DNA of 64,000 nucleotides from CALNYZ01 sp942490945 (GCA_942490945.1 CALNYZ010000018.1:1550001-1614000), one strand, 5' to 3'. Shown: positions 1 to 7,728, counted from the stretch's first letter. Notes: generated by a model from the sequence alone, not told the origin. A program made the numbers and translations.

Positions 1-1
1 C

Positions 2-37
2 TTTCACTATCGAGCGCTTAGACGCATCGCCAGCTAA
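2..37 (+). CDS. 3' end of a cassette-encoded protein (partial)
   Basis: The reading frame starting at base 2 is open from the window edge and stops at 35-37, inside the left core of the first attC, just as cassettes 1 and 2 stop in theirs. Only about 11 residues are visible, so nothing can be said about function. Another frame stays open to 44, so the frame is not certain. Confidence 0.35.
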   Translation, partial: FHYRALRRIAS

Positions 38-90
38 CAATTAAATCAAGCCGACGCCTAAAAGCGGCGCGGCTTATTAAAAACGTTAGC
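33..90 (+). other. attC: attC recombination site 0
   Basis: The left core gctaac (33-38) and right core cgttagc (84-90) flank two complementary arms, roughly aattaaatcaagccg and cggcttattaaaaac, which form the folded attC stem. The site is about 58 bp, at the short end of the attC range. The predicted crossover is between G85 and T86. Confidence 0.85.
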
Positions 91-94
91 GTTT

Positions 95-412
95 ATGATT
101 GAATCATCAGAAATATGGGTAGGTGTGCCGCCAGAAGCGCAATCAAAATGGAATAGCGCATTCTCTGAATCATCGAAAAATATCAAGGTCGCTGCGACAT
201 GCCCGGTGTGCAACAGTAATAGTCTTTATCGTTGGCATGATGGGTATCGAGGTCTTTGGGAATGGTGCCAGACCTGTAAGGTATATGAGCATTCAACAAG
301 TCTTGTTCCAAAAGGATGGGCTCCTGAAGTAAATATTGTTCCAGTAGGACTCACAGCCGAACCAGAAGCAATTGTGCGAGAGTTAATAAATGTCGGTTTT
401 ATCAAACGCTAA
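95..412 (+). CDS. cassette 1: small protein with a zinc-ribbon-like Cys pattern
   Basis: This 105-residue protein is of unknown function. It has two CxxC pairs, CPVC near residue 37 and CQTC near residue 58, spaced as in a small zinc ribbon, with an aromatic-rich stretch between them (RWHDGYRGLWEW). The ATG lies nine bases after the attC crossover and has no convincing ribosome-binding site, which is usual for cassette genes. The stop codon lies inside attC1. There is no signal peptide or membrane segment. The ribbon suggests metal binding, but I do not recognise the family. Confidence 0.75.
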   Translation: MIESSEIWVGVPPEAQSKWNSAFSESSKNIKVAATCPVCNSNSLYRWHDGYRGLWEWCQTCKVYEHSTSLVPKGWAPEVNIVPVGLTAEPEAIVRELINVGFIKR

Positions 413-489
413 CAACCGCATCAAAAACGCCCGCAAACATCGCGGGCTCGGACCTCGCTACCGCTCGGCCGTTTATGCGGAACGTTAGC
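408..489 (+). other. attC: attC recombination site 1
   Basis: Left core gctaac at 408-413 and right core cgttagc at 483-489, with inner arms (aaccgcatcaaaaacg against cgtttatgcgg) that pair. The length is about 82 bp. Its inner part resembles attC4 (shared caaaaacgc, gctcgga, gccgttta), which suggests related cassette ends. Confidence 0.87.
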
Positions 490-509
490 TGTATAAAAAA
501 GAGAAAATC

Positions 510-797
510 ATGGTAATCGGCGCAATCGTAGTATCAATAATAACTGTGGCTAGCGTCGTACTTACTTTAAAAATAAAAAGCATTATTGCCCGGCTTATTA
601 TTTCAGTGGCAGTAGCATATCTATCGGCATATTTATTGTATTGGGGTATTGCGATGGTAAATTCAAATAACAGTGAATATTCGTCATGGTCAGGGCTCAT
701 AGTTAATCTATGGTTTCAAATAGGTGCTGTTGTAGGCTTGTTCGCAATTGGTATCTCAGCTTTAATTAAATGGGCTGGTAATAAAAGTGCCAGCTAA
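510..797 (+). CDS. cassette 2: small three-helix membrane protein
   Basis: The 95-residue product has about three hydrophobic segments (near residues 2-22, 26-50 and 64-87), with a short polar loop (NSNNSEYSSW) between the second and third. It is expected in the inner membrane. A purine-rich stretch (aagagaaaa) precedes the ATG. The stop codon lies within attC2. Membrane proteins of this size are common in integron cassettes. I do not recognise the family and assign no function. Confidence 0.75.
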   Translation: MVIGAIVVSIITVASVVLTLKIKSIIARLIISVAVAYLSAYLLYWGIAMVNSNNSEYSSWSGLIVNLWFQIGAVVGLFAIGISALIKWAGNKSAS

Positions 798-869
798 CAA
801 GTCGTGCAATTTGAACCATAAAGCGTTGCTTCGCACCGCTTTATGGCCAAATTCACTCAGTCGTTAGGC
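793..869 (+). other. attC: attC recombination site 2
   Basis: Left core gctaac (793-798) and right core cgttaggc (862-869). The inner palindrome ccataaagcg / cgctttatgg is clear. About 77 bp; crossover predicted between G863 and T864. Confidence 0.88.
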
Positions 870-885
870 CATGTAAGGAAACACA

Positions 886-1470
886 ATGGATTGGATGACA
901 TTTATAACAAAAATAATAGATGCAGTAGCATGGCCAGCTGCTATTGTTCTCGTTATATGGTGGCTTAAAAGTCACATAGGCCAGCTCATACCATTTACAA
1001 AAAAATTCAAATATGGCGAGCTTGAAATAGAATTTGAACAACAATTAAAAGAATTAAAGAAAGAAGCTGAAGCATCAAAGCTTGAGCACGCCACGCCTGA
1101 ACGAGACAGCACTGAAATGCTTCAGTATCTTAGTGAAACAGCTGAGGTATCACCAAGAGCAGCAATCGTAGATGCATGGGTTGGGTTGGAGTTAACTGCT
1201 TTAAGTTCTGCTGGGTTACTAGGCATCGGAAATGATAAAAGGCCTATGCCATTTAGTCGTTTAATACAAGCGTTGGAGTCTGAAGGCATAATCAAGTCAA
1301 ATGACGCATTAATTCTCAAAAAATTACAACGCCTTAGAAATGAGGCATTACATTCTCCAGAGTTCAAAATAACAAAGAAGGAAGCACAAGAATTTGCTGA
1401 GCTAGCAAGGGATATGGCAGATTTAATTGCCGGTGAATGTTTCCAAAAATCTGGCGGCTGTGGTCATTGA
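886..1470 (+). CDS. cassette 3: membrane-anchored protein with HEPN/DUF4145-like C-terminus
   Basis: The 194-residue protein starts with one hydrophobic segment (about residues 10-26), then a charged, probably coiled region (about 38-70, KELKKEAEASK), then a helical C-terminal domain. That domain contains LQRLRNEALHSPEF near residues 146-160. The R-N-E-A-L-H stretch fits the R-x4-H motif of HEPN-type domains and also resembles DUF4145 proteins. A good ribosome-binding site (aagga) precedes the ATG. HEPN proteins can be RNases in toxin-antitoxin and defence systems; membrane anchoring would place it at the inner face. The HEPN assignment rests on one motif and helical character, so it is tentative. 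Confidence 0.72.
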   Translation: MDWMTFITKIIDAVAWPAAIVLVIWWLKSHIGQLIPFTKKFKYGELEIEFEQQLKELKKEAEASKLEHATPERDSTEMLQYLSETAEVSPRAAIVDAWVGLELTALSSAGLLGIGNDKRPMPFSRLIQALESEGIIKSNDALILKKLQRLRNEALHSPEFKITKKEAQEFAELARDMADLIAGECFQKSGGCGH

Positions 1471-1479
1471 GTAGCAATG

Positions 1480-1548
1480 GCCTAACAATGCGCTCGTGTG
1501 GGACGCTGCGCCGCGATGCGGCTTGCGCCCCACAGCTTAAGCGTTATG
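1480..1548 (+). other. attC: attC recombination site 3
   Basis: Left core gcctaac (1480-1486) and right core gcgttatg (1541-1548), with a strong internal stem (tgtggg...cccaca and a cgccgcgatgcggc hairpin). About 69 bp; crossover between G1543 and T1544. Confidence 0.88.
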
Positions 1549-1568
1549 TGAATAAATAAATCGCAGAA

Positions 1569-1796
1569 ATGGATAAAATCTATATCTACCTATTCAACGA
1601 AGGTACTGATTGTTGGCGGCCAGTTGATGCTAAACGATTAGATAATAATTGCTTTGAAATAATGACAGTTAATCCTGATCCTGAAGATGAAAATTGGCAA
1701 TTTGACACTGGAGCAATTGTTCGCTGTGAAGAAAGAGAGTTGTCAGGTGGTAAAGTACTTGTCGCTGTTGAGCAGATTAATGAAAATCCATCATGA
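1569..1796 (+). CDS. cassette 4: small acidic protein, unknown function
   Basis: The 75-residue soluble acidic protein begins MDKIYIYLFNEGTD and has alternating hydrophobic residues that suggest a small beta-rich fold. It contains a WRPV motif and a GAIVRCEER stretch. The ATG lies 25 bases after the attC3 crossover with only a weak upstream purine run. It is the last recognisable cassette before the intron. The pattern is of a kind I associate with conserved hypothetical cassette proteins, but no function is known to me. Confidence 0.72.
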   Translation: MDKIYIYLFNEGTDCWRPVDAKRLDNNCFEIMTVNPDPEDENWQFDTGAIVRCEERELSGGKVLVAVEQINENPS

Positions 1797-1810
1797 ATAA
1801 ATATCATTCA

Positions 1811-1880
1811 CATAACAAGCGGGTCAAAAACGCTCCCTTTGGTCGCTCGGACGCGCGAAAAACGCGCGCCGTTTACCCTA
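1811..1880 (+). other. attC: attC site 4, incomplete (right core missing, intron at its edge)
   Basis: Left core cataac (1811-1816), left arm gcgggtcaaaaacg and right arm ccgtttaccc pair as in attC1. A perfect inner hairpin CGCGCG-AAAAA-CGCGCG lies at 1852-1868. No GTTRRRY right core follows: the group II intron begins a few bases after the right arm, and no core is seen beyond the intron's 3' end. The site is therefore interrupted or truncated. Confidence 0.75.
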
Positions 1881-2380
1881 ATCGTGTGTGCCAGGCATGG
1901 TACTTAACTCGTCAGGTGCAAGTCCTGATACCAGGTATTCGCAGAGCCGAAGGTTAGCTAAAGGACAAGGGCGTTATCGTGAGGTAGGGTCTGAAGGAAG
2001 TCCAAGGCAAAATCGCGGGGCGATGAACAAGAACCCAATACGAGGTGTGACGTATCCGGGGCGAGTGGGCACGTGACCACGAAGCCCTCCATCTGCAAAC
2101 GGGATACGTTTTATAAATTGGGCGTCTACGCGAGGAAAGTTAAGTATCTTACCCTGGGAGATCTGTCGTGTGTCGAAGGAGCGACTGACACAAGCGCAAG
2201 CTTGCGTGATCGCATGACAGAAGTCAGCAAAGGACATAGTAGGTTGAATCTCACAACCGAAGGTCCGAACAATTATAGGATGCCATTATTTATGAAGAGT
2301 GAACGGATCGCATCTGACAAACAGCTAACCCTGTCTCGGAACGACGCCGAGGATGAACCGAGCACTGGAAAATAAAATCA

Positions 2381-3631
2381 ATGACGTCCAATCAATGTTC
2401 ATCTTTTATGACGCAAGTATTAGAGCGGGATAATCTGATACGCGCGTTAAAACAAGTCCAACGCAATAAAGGTGCACCGGGCATCGACGGTATGACCGTC
2501 GATGATTTATCGGGTTACCTTAAACAACACTGGGGACGTTTGAAAGCCGATCTGCTCGAAGGACGATATCGACCCACCGCCGTCAGGCGGGTCGAGATCC
2601 CCAAACCCGATGGTCGTCATCGTAAGTTGGGTATACCGACCGTACTGGATCGGTTTATTCAACAAGCGATAGCGCAAGTACTGCAAGCCGATTGGGATCA
2701 CGAATTTCATAATCACAGTTATGGTTTTCGCCCGAAACGCTCAGCCCATCAGGCCGTTCACTACGCACAGCAAACCATTCAATCGGGAAACAACTGGCTA
2801 GTCGATCTGGAACTAGAATCCTTCTTTGATGAAGTAGATCATGACCGACTGATGAAACGTTTGCAAACGCGTACAATGGACAACGTGTTATTAAGGTTGA
2901 TTAACCGCTATTTAAAAGCGGGCGTTCAAATAAACGGGAAGAAAGAAAAGAGTGTGAAAGGCGTGCCACAAGGTGGTCCGCTGTCTCCGATCCTTTCCAA
3001 TATTGTTCTGGACGAACTTGATAGAGAACTGGAGAATCGCCACCATAAGTTCGCACGCTACGCAGACGATTGCATCATCTTTGTTAAAAGTCAACGAGCG
3101 GGTGAACGTGTAATGAAAAGTATCGCGCGCTTTATTGGAGAATCACTCCGACTCAAAGTGAACACGCAAAAGAGCGCAGTCGATCGTCCATGGAAACGAA
3201 CCTTTCTTGGGTTTACATTTAGCCGACGTGGTAGCAAACTTAAAGTCGCGCAGAAGGCGATTTTAAAATTAAAAGCTGCCGTGCGTCAGTTAAGCCGTCG
3301 AACGAGAGGCCATACGTTATCGCGTATCATCGCAGACTTGAAGAAAACCCTGCTTGGTTGGAAAGCCTATTTCAGTCTGGCTGAAGTAGTGAGTCCCCTG
3401 CGAGATATTGATAAATGGATCCGACGGAAATTACGGTGTTATATTTGGAAGCAGTGGGGACGTGCGGGATATCGACACTTGCGGCGTTTGGGTATCGAAG
3501 TGAGACTGGCATGGAACACCAGCAAGTCGGCACACGGTCCTTGGCGTATGAGTCGCAGTCCTGCACTTTACCGGGCGCTGACGAATTGTTACTTTAAAGA
3601 CTTGGGCTTGCCACAGTTGGCAGCAAGATGA
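2381..3631 (+). CDS. ltrA: group II intron-encoded reverse transcriptase/maturase
   Basis: The 416-residue multifunctional protein copies intron RNA during retrohoming and aids splicing. RT blocks are in order: GAPGIDGMTV (about 31-40), IPKPDGRHRKLGIPT (about 73-87), HSYGFRP near 112, VDLELESFFDEVDHD (about 139-153), PQGGPLSP, the catalytic YADD near 227, and FLGFTF near 273. The maturase (X) domain follows, with RRTRG, LLGWKAYF and WIRRKLR. The protein ends after LGLPQLAAR with no HNH endonuclease domain, so target entry probably uses nicked or single-stranded DNA, as in endonuclease-less intron lineages. No frameshift is seen and the gene looks intact. A start at 2408 (MTQVLERDN) is also possible. 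Confidence 0.93.
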   Translation: MTSNQCSSFMTQVLERDNLIRALKQVQRNKGAPGIDGMTVDDLSGYLKQHWGRLKADLLEGRYRPTAVRRVEIPKPDGRHRKLGIPTVLDRFIQQAIAQVLQADWDHEFHNHSYGFRPKRSAHQAVHYAQQTIQSGNNWLVDLELESFFDEVDHDRLMKRLQTRTMDNVLLRLINRYLKAGVQINGKKEKSVKGVPQGGPLSPILSNIVLDELDRELENRHHKFARYADDCIIFVKSQRAGERVMKSIARFIGESLRLKVNTQKSAVDRPWKRTFLGFTFSRRGSKLKVAQKAILKLKAAVRQLSRRTRGHTLSRIIADLKKTLLGWKAYFSLAEVVSPLRDIDKWIRRKLRCYIWKQWGRAGYRHLRRLGIEVRLAWNTSKSAHGPWRMSRSPALYRALTNCYFKDLGLPQLAAR

Positions 3632-3644
3632 AAATTTATTTAAT

Positions 3645-3721
3645 TGAACCGCCGTGGTACGTGACCCGTATGCCCGGTGGTGTGGGAGGAAGGATGCTGT
3701 GAGGCATCCTCCTATCCCGAT
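3645..3721 (+). ncRNA. group II intron domains V and VI
   Basis: Domain V is read as the hairpin ccgccgtggtacg-tgac-ccgtatgcccggtgg (about 3649-3680): outer CCGCC/GGUGG pairing and inner UACG/CGUA pairing separated by an asymmetric bulge, as expected of the catalytic domain. Domain VI follows as GGGAGGA...GGATGC-tgtgag-GCATCC...TCCTATCCC, with an unpaired A near the 3' end that could be the branch point. Pairing was drawn by eye. Confidence 0.7.
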
Positions 3722-3746
3722 TAAAAACGAAGAAACTCCACAAATC

Positions 3747-6443
3747 ATGCGCGATATTGAAGACTGGCACAACCGAACAGCCGATGAAACGCTAGCCGCT
3801 CTCGAATCGACACTTGAAGGTTTAAGTGAAGATGAAGCAAAGCTGCGGTTACAGACTTTTGGTGCAAACAAACTCCCTGAAGCCGAACAGCGAAGTTTAT
3901 TTCTACGCTTCTTATCACATTTCCATAATATCTTAATATATGTGCTTATCGGTGCGGCTGGTATTACGGCGCTACTCGGACACATCGTCGATACGTTTGT
4001 CATTATTGCGGTCGTGATTATCAATGCTGTTATTGGTTTTTATCAGGAAGGCAAGGCAGAAAAAGCCATGGAAGCGATCCGGCAAATGCTGGCGCTGCGC
4101 GCTTCCATCATACGCGATGGCAAACGCCAGGTCATACCAGGCGAGGAATTAGTGCCCGGTGATATTGTGTTGCTTGAAGCCGGCGATAAATTGCCCGCTG
4201 ATCTACGGTTACTCAAGTCACATGGTTTACAGATTCAGGAGTCCATACTGACCGGCGAATCGGTTGCCGTTGAAAAACAGACGAAACCTGTGGCGCTTGA
4301 TGCACCGCTTGGCGATCGTTTATGTATCGGATTTAGTGGTACTACCATTACCAGTGGACAGGGTATGGGTGTGGTTGTTGCTACAGGCGCAAACACTGAA
4401 ATAGGACGAATCGGTGGATTGCTTTCCGAAGTGCAAACCCTGGAAACCCCCTTAGTATCACAAATGGCGGTTTTTGCACGTTGGCTTACCTTGTTTATTC
4501 TCGCCATAGCAGCACTCATGTTAGTTTTCGGTTATTTCGTATTACACTACGATTTCGCCAGTCTATTTATGGCTGTTGTGGGTATTGCCGTTGCCGCCAT
4601 TCCTGAAGGGCTGCCTGCAGTGTTGACTATCACCCTGGCTGTGGGCGTGAAGGCAATGGCGCAACGAAATGCGATTGTTCGACGTCTCCCCGCGATTGAA
4701 ACCCTGGGTTCAGTCTCTGTTATCTGTTCCGACAAAACTGGCACGCTCACACGCAATGAAATGATGGTCGATACGATTGTAACGAATAGTGAGTATTTTA
4801 CGATTAAAGGAGTTGGTTACGAACCATCGGGCGACATTGAATTAGATAATACTGTTATTACCGTACAGGACTATTCCTCATTGCAAGAATTAGGCAAGGC
4901 AGCCGCACTTTGCAATGATGCGGAACTGATCCGAAAAAACGACGCCTGGACAGGGCTCGGTGATCCAATGGAAGTCGCGCTATTAGCCCTTGCCTCAAAA
5001 ACCGGCATGGATAGTGGTGAGACAAGAAATCAATGGATACGTACCGATGTTATTCCCTTTGATAGCAAGCACAAATACATGGCCACGCTCAACCATGACC
5101 ATAAAAAGCATGCATTCATTTTTGTTAAGGGAGCGCCAGAGACAATACTGTCTATGTGCCATGAACAACGTGATAGTGGCAATGAAACTCAACCGCTGAA
5201 TATTGAATACTGGGAAGAGCAAGCCAATGTCATTGCCTCCCGTGGTCGACGCGTGCTCGCCTTTGCAGTAAAAGCCGTGAAACCTGAACATACTGTGCTT
5301 GAACATGATGATGTACAAGACTCGCTCATATTTCTGGGTTTGGCGGGTTTGATCGATCCACCGCGTCAGGAAGCTATCGAGTCGATAGCCAAGTGCCATC
5401 AAGCGGGAATCGATGTAAAGATGATTACGGGTGATCATGCTATTACTGCATCCGCAATTGGAAAACAATTGGGTTTGCAAAACAGTGACAGGGTATTAAC
5501 CGGTCAAGAGCTTGATAAGCTTGATGACGACCAACTGAAGTCTATCGTCTGCGATACCGGTATCTTCGCACGCACCAGCCCGGAACATAAATTACGCCTG
5601 GTGATGGCATTACAGGAGAATGACATGACAGTCGCCATGACGGGCGATGGCGTGAATGATGCACCGGCACTCAAACGCGCCAGTGTTGGGGTAGCGATGG
5701 GTAAAACGGGCAGCGAAGCCGCGAAGGAAGCGTCTGAAATCGTTCTGGCAGATGATAATTTTTCCACTATCGTCGCTGCGGTAAGAGAAGGACGAACCGT
5801 CTATGACAATATTAAGAAAGTCATCAGCTGGACACTACCGACCAATGCAGGCGAGGCATTAACTATCATCCTTGCCTTGCTACTGGGATTGAGTCTGCCT
5901 ATCACTCCCGTCCAGATCTTATGGATCAACATGATTACTGCCGTCACACTTGGTATTGCGCTGGCCTTTGAGCCGACAGAAGAAAACACCATGCAAAGAC
6001 CGCCCAGGTCAAGCAATGAAGCACTGCTCAGTGGTGGGCTTTTGTGGCATATCGTACTTGTCGCTAGTCTTTTTCTTGCCGGCGTATTTAGTATGTATGA
6101 ATACGCCATCATAAATGGTTATTCTGAGGCGTTAGCGCGAACGATAGCCATGAACACACTGGTTGTGTTGGAAATATTTCATCTTTTCTTTATCCGAAAT
6201 ATGTACGGGACATCTTTAAACCGTAAATCAGTACTTGGTACCCGTGTTGTCTGGGCCGCTGTCATTGCGGTTACTATAGGACAGTTTGCAATTACCTATG
6301 TACCATGGCTTCAAACTATATTTGAAACCGAGGCAATAAGTGTACTGGATGGTGTCTTGATTATAACAGTGGGCGTGTTCATGTTTTGTATAATTGAAAT
6401 TGAAAAACAAATACGTTTAAGAGTATTGAAAAAATCATTTTAA
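3747..6443 (+). CDS. P2A-type cation-transporting P-type ATPase (Ca2+/Mn2+-like)
   Basis: This 898-residue inner-membrane pump couples ATP hydrolysis to cation export. An N-terminal cation-ATPase domain (WHNRTADETLAAL) is followed by the actuator motif TGES (about 169-172), the membrane motif IPEGLPAVLT, the phosphorylation motif DKTGTLT with Asp329, and the hinge MTGDGVNDAP. About six C-terminal helices follow. PEGLP and overall order match SERCA/PMR1-like transporters; substrate is inferred, and Ca2+, Mn2+ or Na+ are possible. The frame is open upstream into the intron, but the ATG at 3747 gives a normal N-terminus. No strong Shine-Dalgarno sequence precedes it. The gene starts only about 25 bases after the intron, so its native promoter may have been displaced. 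Confidence 0.9.
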   Translation: MRDIEDWHNRTADETLAALESTLEGLSEDEAKLRLQTFGANKLPEAEQRSLFLRFLSHFHNILIYVLIGAAGITALLGHIVDTFVIIAVVIINAVIGFYQEGKAEKAMEAIRQMLALRASIIRDGKRQVIPGEELVPGDIVLLEAGDKLPADLRLLKSHGLQIQESILTGESVAVEKQTKPVALDAPLGDRLCIGFSGTTITSGQGMGVVVATGANTEIGRIGGLLSEVQTLETPLVSQMAVFARWLTLFILAIAALMLVFGYFVLHYDFASLFMAVVGIAVAAIPEGLPAVLTITLAVGVKAMAQRNAIVRRLPAIETLGSVSVICSDKTGTLTRNEMMVDTIVTNSEYFTIKGVGYEPSGDIELDNTVITVQDYSSLQELGKAAALCNDAELIRKNDAWTGLGDPMEVALLALASKTGMDSGETRNQWIRTDVIPFDSKHKYMATLNHDHKKHAFIFVKGAPETILSMCHEQRDSGNETQPLNIEYWEEQANVIASRGRRVLAFAVKAVKPEHTVLEHDDVQDSLIFLGLAGLIDPPRQEAIESIAKCHQAGIDVKMITGDHAITASAIGKQLGLQNSDRVLTGQELDKLDDDQLKSIVCDTGIFARTSPEHKLRLVMALQENDMTVAMTGDGVNDAPALKRASVGVAMGKTGSEAAKEASEIVLADDNFSTIVAAVREGRTVYDNIKKVISWTLPTNAGEALTIILALLLGLSLPITPVQILWINMITAVTLGIALAFEPTEENTMQRPPRSSNEALLSGGLLWHIVLVASLFLAGVFSMYEYAIINGYSEALARTIAMNTLVVLEIFHLFFIRNMYGTSLNRKSVLGTRVVWAAVIAVTIGQFAITYVPWLQTIFETEAISVLDGVLIITVGVFMFCIIEIEKQIRLRVLKKSF

Positions 6444-6625
6444 CACATATGAGCCTTCCTCACGTCAATAGGCATTAAATAACAATTTCGGTTAATTTCA
6501 TAACCAAACAACAGCAATGAACAAAATCGGCTACTTCGTCTGTCATCGTTGACTGTTAAGCAAGTCGCTTACAGCAAACACATATAGAGGGTCTCTTATT
6601 GCGGCCACACCGCTGCCTGTATTTT

Positions 6626-6898
6626 TCATTCCGCTGAAATGACAGAGCCACTACGACTGCAGGGAGAAGGTGAGACCGAAGGTCGAGAAGCTGGCCTGGG
6701 CCATGCAGGAGCAGTTGCCGAGCAGTGCATGCATTCCACACCGACGACCACCTGACCGAGATACGGTGTGAGGAGTGGCAAAAGTTTATCAGGATTTGCT
6801 GATATTTCTTTATGCACGCAGGGTTTGCCAACCTGATCAATTATACAAACGTACAGGCTTCTGGCATGGAGATCGATACCGCAGTAATATGGGTGCAA
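6626..6898 (-). pseudogene. truncated IS110-family transposase remnant
   Basis: Reading leftward from an ATG at 6898, the first 57 or so residues (HPYYCGIDLHARSLYVC ... VVVGVECM, to about 6727) match the N-terminus of IS110-type DEDD transposases, including the conserved Asp of GIDLHAR and the Glu of VECM. Beyond that point the frame continues into Ser/Pro-rich sequence unlike the family and stops after 90 residues; intact members have about 300-400. The rest of the DEDD domain and the Ser-containing C-terminal domain are missing. IS ends cannot be recognised. The surrounding 6444-6625 and 6899-7091 hold no other gene that I can support. Confidence 0.75.
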
Positions 6899-7091
6899 TG
6901 AGTATCAAATACATCAAGCAGACCTGCCGGCGTGCAGCGCTTTTGAAAAGTATAAACATCGTATCAATAATATATTATTCAGATTTCTCTACATATAAAA
7001 ATAAACATTACTGTCTTGTTAAAAACAGCAAGTATGAAAAGCCACAGACAGTGAATATTTTAATAATGACTTGCCTTCAAAAGGAACTAAA

Positions 7092-7685
7092 ATGAGCGAC
7101 AATCCATATGCGACACCGAAATCGGAAATTGATGTTCAGACGACCGACGATCAGCTTCAGTTTTACGTGGTGTCAGGTACTAAATTTACACTGCTGTTTT
7201 TTATCACTTTTGGGTTTTATTCAGTCTACTGGTTTTACAAGAACTGGCGATATTATAAAATCTCGAGCAACTCGAATATATGGCCAGTGCCGCGTGCCAT
7301 ATTTAGCATATTTTTTACGCATAGCTTGTTCCGCGCAGTGCAAGGTGTCATCCAGGCAAAGAATAAAGAATTCAACTGGAATCCTGCTGGTCTGGCGACC
7401 ACGTATGTGGTGTTTTCGATTCTGAGCCAGGTTCTTGATCGCTTGTCCATGAAAGAAATTGGTTCTCCTTACACAGATATACTGAGTTTGTTGTGTTTAC
7501 CGGTAATCTACTTTGCGTTGGCAGCTGCGCAGAACGCGATTAATTTTAGTCAGAATGATCCCGAAGGTATATCAAACAGCACATATACCCCGGCAAATTA
7601 CGTATGGTTTGTACTCGGTGCCATGTTATGGTTACTTGTTACTATTGGGCTCATGACTGTCTTTGGGTTACCGGTATTTGAGTGA
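7092..7685 (+). CDS. multi-pass membrane protein, unknown function (NPYATP N-terminus)
   Basis: The 197-residue protein begins MSDNPYATPKSEID; an NPY-x-x-P element before the first helix recurs in small uncharacterised bacterial membrane proteins. About five hydrophobic segments follow, with an aromatic-rich one (FFITFGFYSVYWFYKNWRYY) near residues 36-56. The ATG at 7092 is preceded by aaaagga at good spacing and fits better than an upstream in-frame ATG at 7071. It lies about 40 bases before the next small membrane-protein gene, so the two may be co-transcribed. Function unknown. Confidence 0.8.
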   Translation: MSDNPYATPKSEIDVQTTDDQLQFYVVSGTKFTLLFFITFGFYSVYWFYKNWRYYKISSNSNIWPVPRAIFSIFFTHSLFRAVQGVIQAKNKEFNWNPAGLATTYVVFSILSQVLDRLSMKEIGSPYTDILSLLCLPVIYFALAAAQNAINFSQNDPEGISNSTYTPANYVWFVLGAMLWLLVTIGLMTVFGLPVFE

Positions 7686-7728
7686 CACGATATCTGGCAG
7701 TCAAGAATCGTTTATAAGGAGGAACAAA

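Larger units (their letters stand above)
1..1885 (+). mobile_element. tail of an integron gene-cassette array (attC-ORF-attC repeats)
   Basis: Four short plus-strand ORFs are separated by imperfect palindromes of about 58-82 bp. Each palindrome begins with an RYYYAAC-type core (gctaac, gcctaac, cataac) and the intact ones end with a GTTRRRY-type core (gttagc, gttaggc, gttatg). This is the architecture of integron cassettes, with crossovers at 85/86, 484/485, 863/864 and 1543/1544. Stop codons of cassettes 1 and 2 fall inside the left core, as is common. No intI gene or attI is visible, so this is the distal end of an array or a cluster lacking an integrase. The attC sites differ in sequence and length, so I cannot tell a sedentary chromosomal integron from a mobile one. 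Confidence 0.88.
1886..3721 (+). mobile_element. group II intron (retroelement) with internal RT ORF
   Basis: The 5' end fits the GUGYG consensus: gtgtgcc at 1886, with an alternative two bases earlier because the motif is repeated. It is followed by domain-I-like blocks (ggtgcaagtcctgatacc, aacaagaacccaatacgagg). An RT/maturase gene occupies the middle, and a domain V/VI pair closes the element near 3721. Total length is about 1.84 kb, normal for a bacterial group II intron with an RT lacking an endonuclease domain. It is on the same strand as the cassettes and abuts an attC stem-loop. The exact ends are inferred from consensus, not from an empty site. Confidence 0.85.

Noticed and set aside
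1888..2375. Open frames at 1888-2076 and 2073-2375 inside the intron leader
   Set aside because: They lie in the structured intron RNA (domains I-IV) and have no protein-family resemblance.
1886..3721. Calling this a classic group IIC-attC intron
   Set aside because: Such introns lie on the strand opposite to the cassettes and at the other attC core. Here the direction is the same, so the class is left open.
3431..4024. 197-codon open frame on the minus strand across the intron end and ATPase start
   Set aside because: It overlaps the RT gene end and ATPase on the opposite strand, is low in family signal, and is Ser/Ile-rich without a ribosome-binding site; a shadow frame.
4995..5480. 161-codon minus-strand frame inside the P-type ATPase
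   Set aside because: It lies wholly inside a strong, motif-complete gene and shows no recognisable protein pattern.
6556..6840. 94-codon minus-strand frame covering the IS110 break
   Set aside because: It might be the frameshifted remainder of the transposase, but its sequence (LLLHGPGQLLDLRSHLLP) does not match the family, so it is not called.
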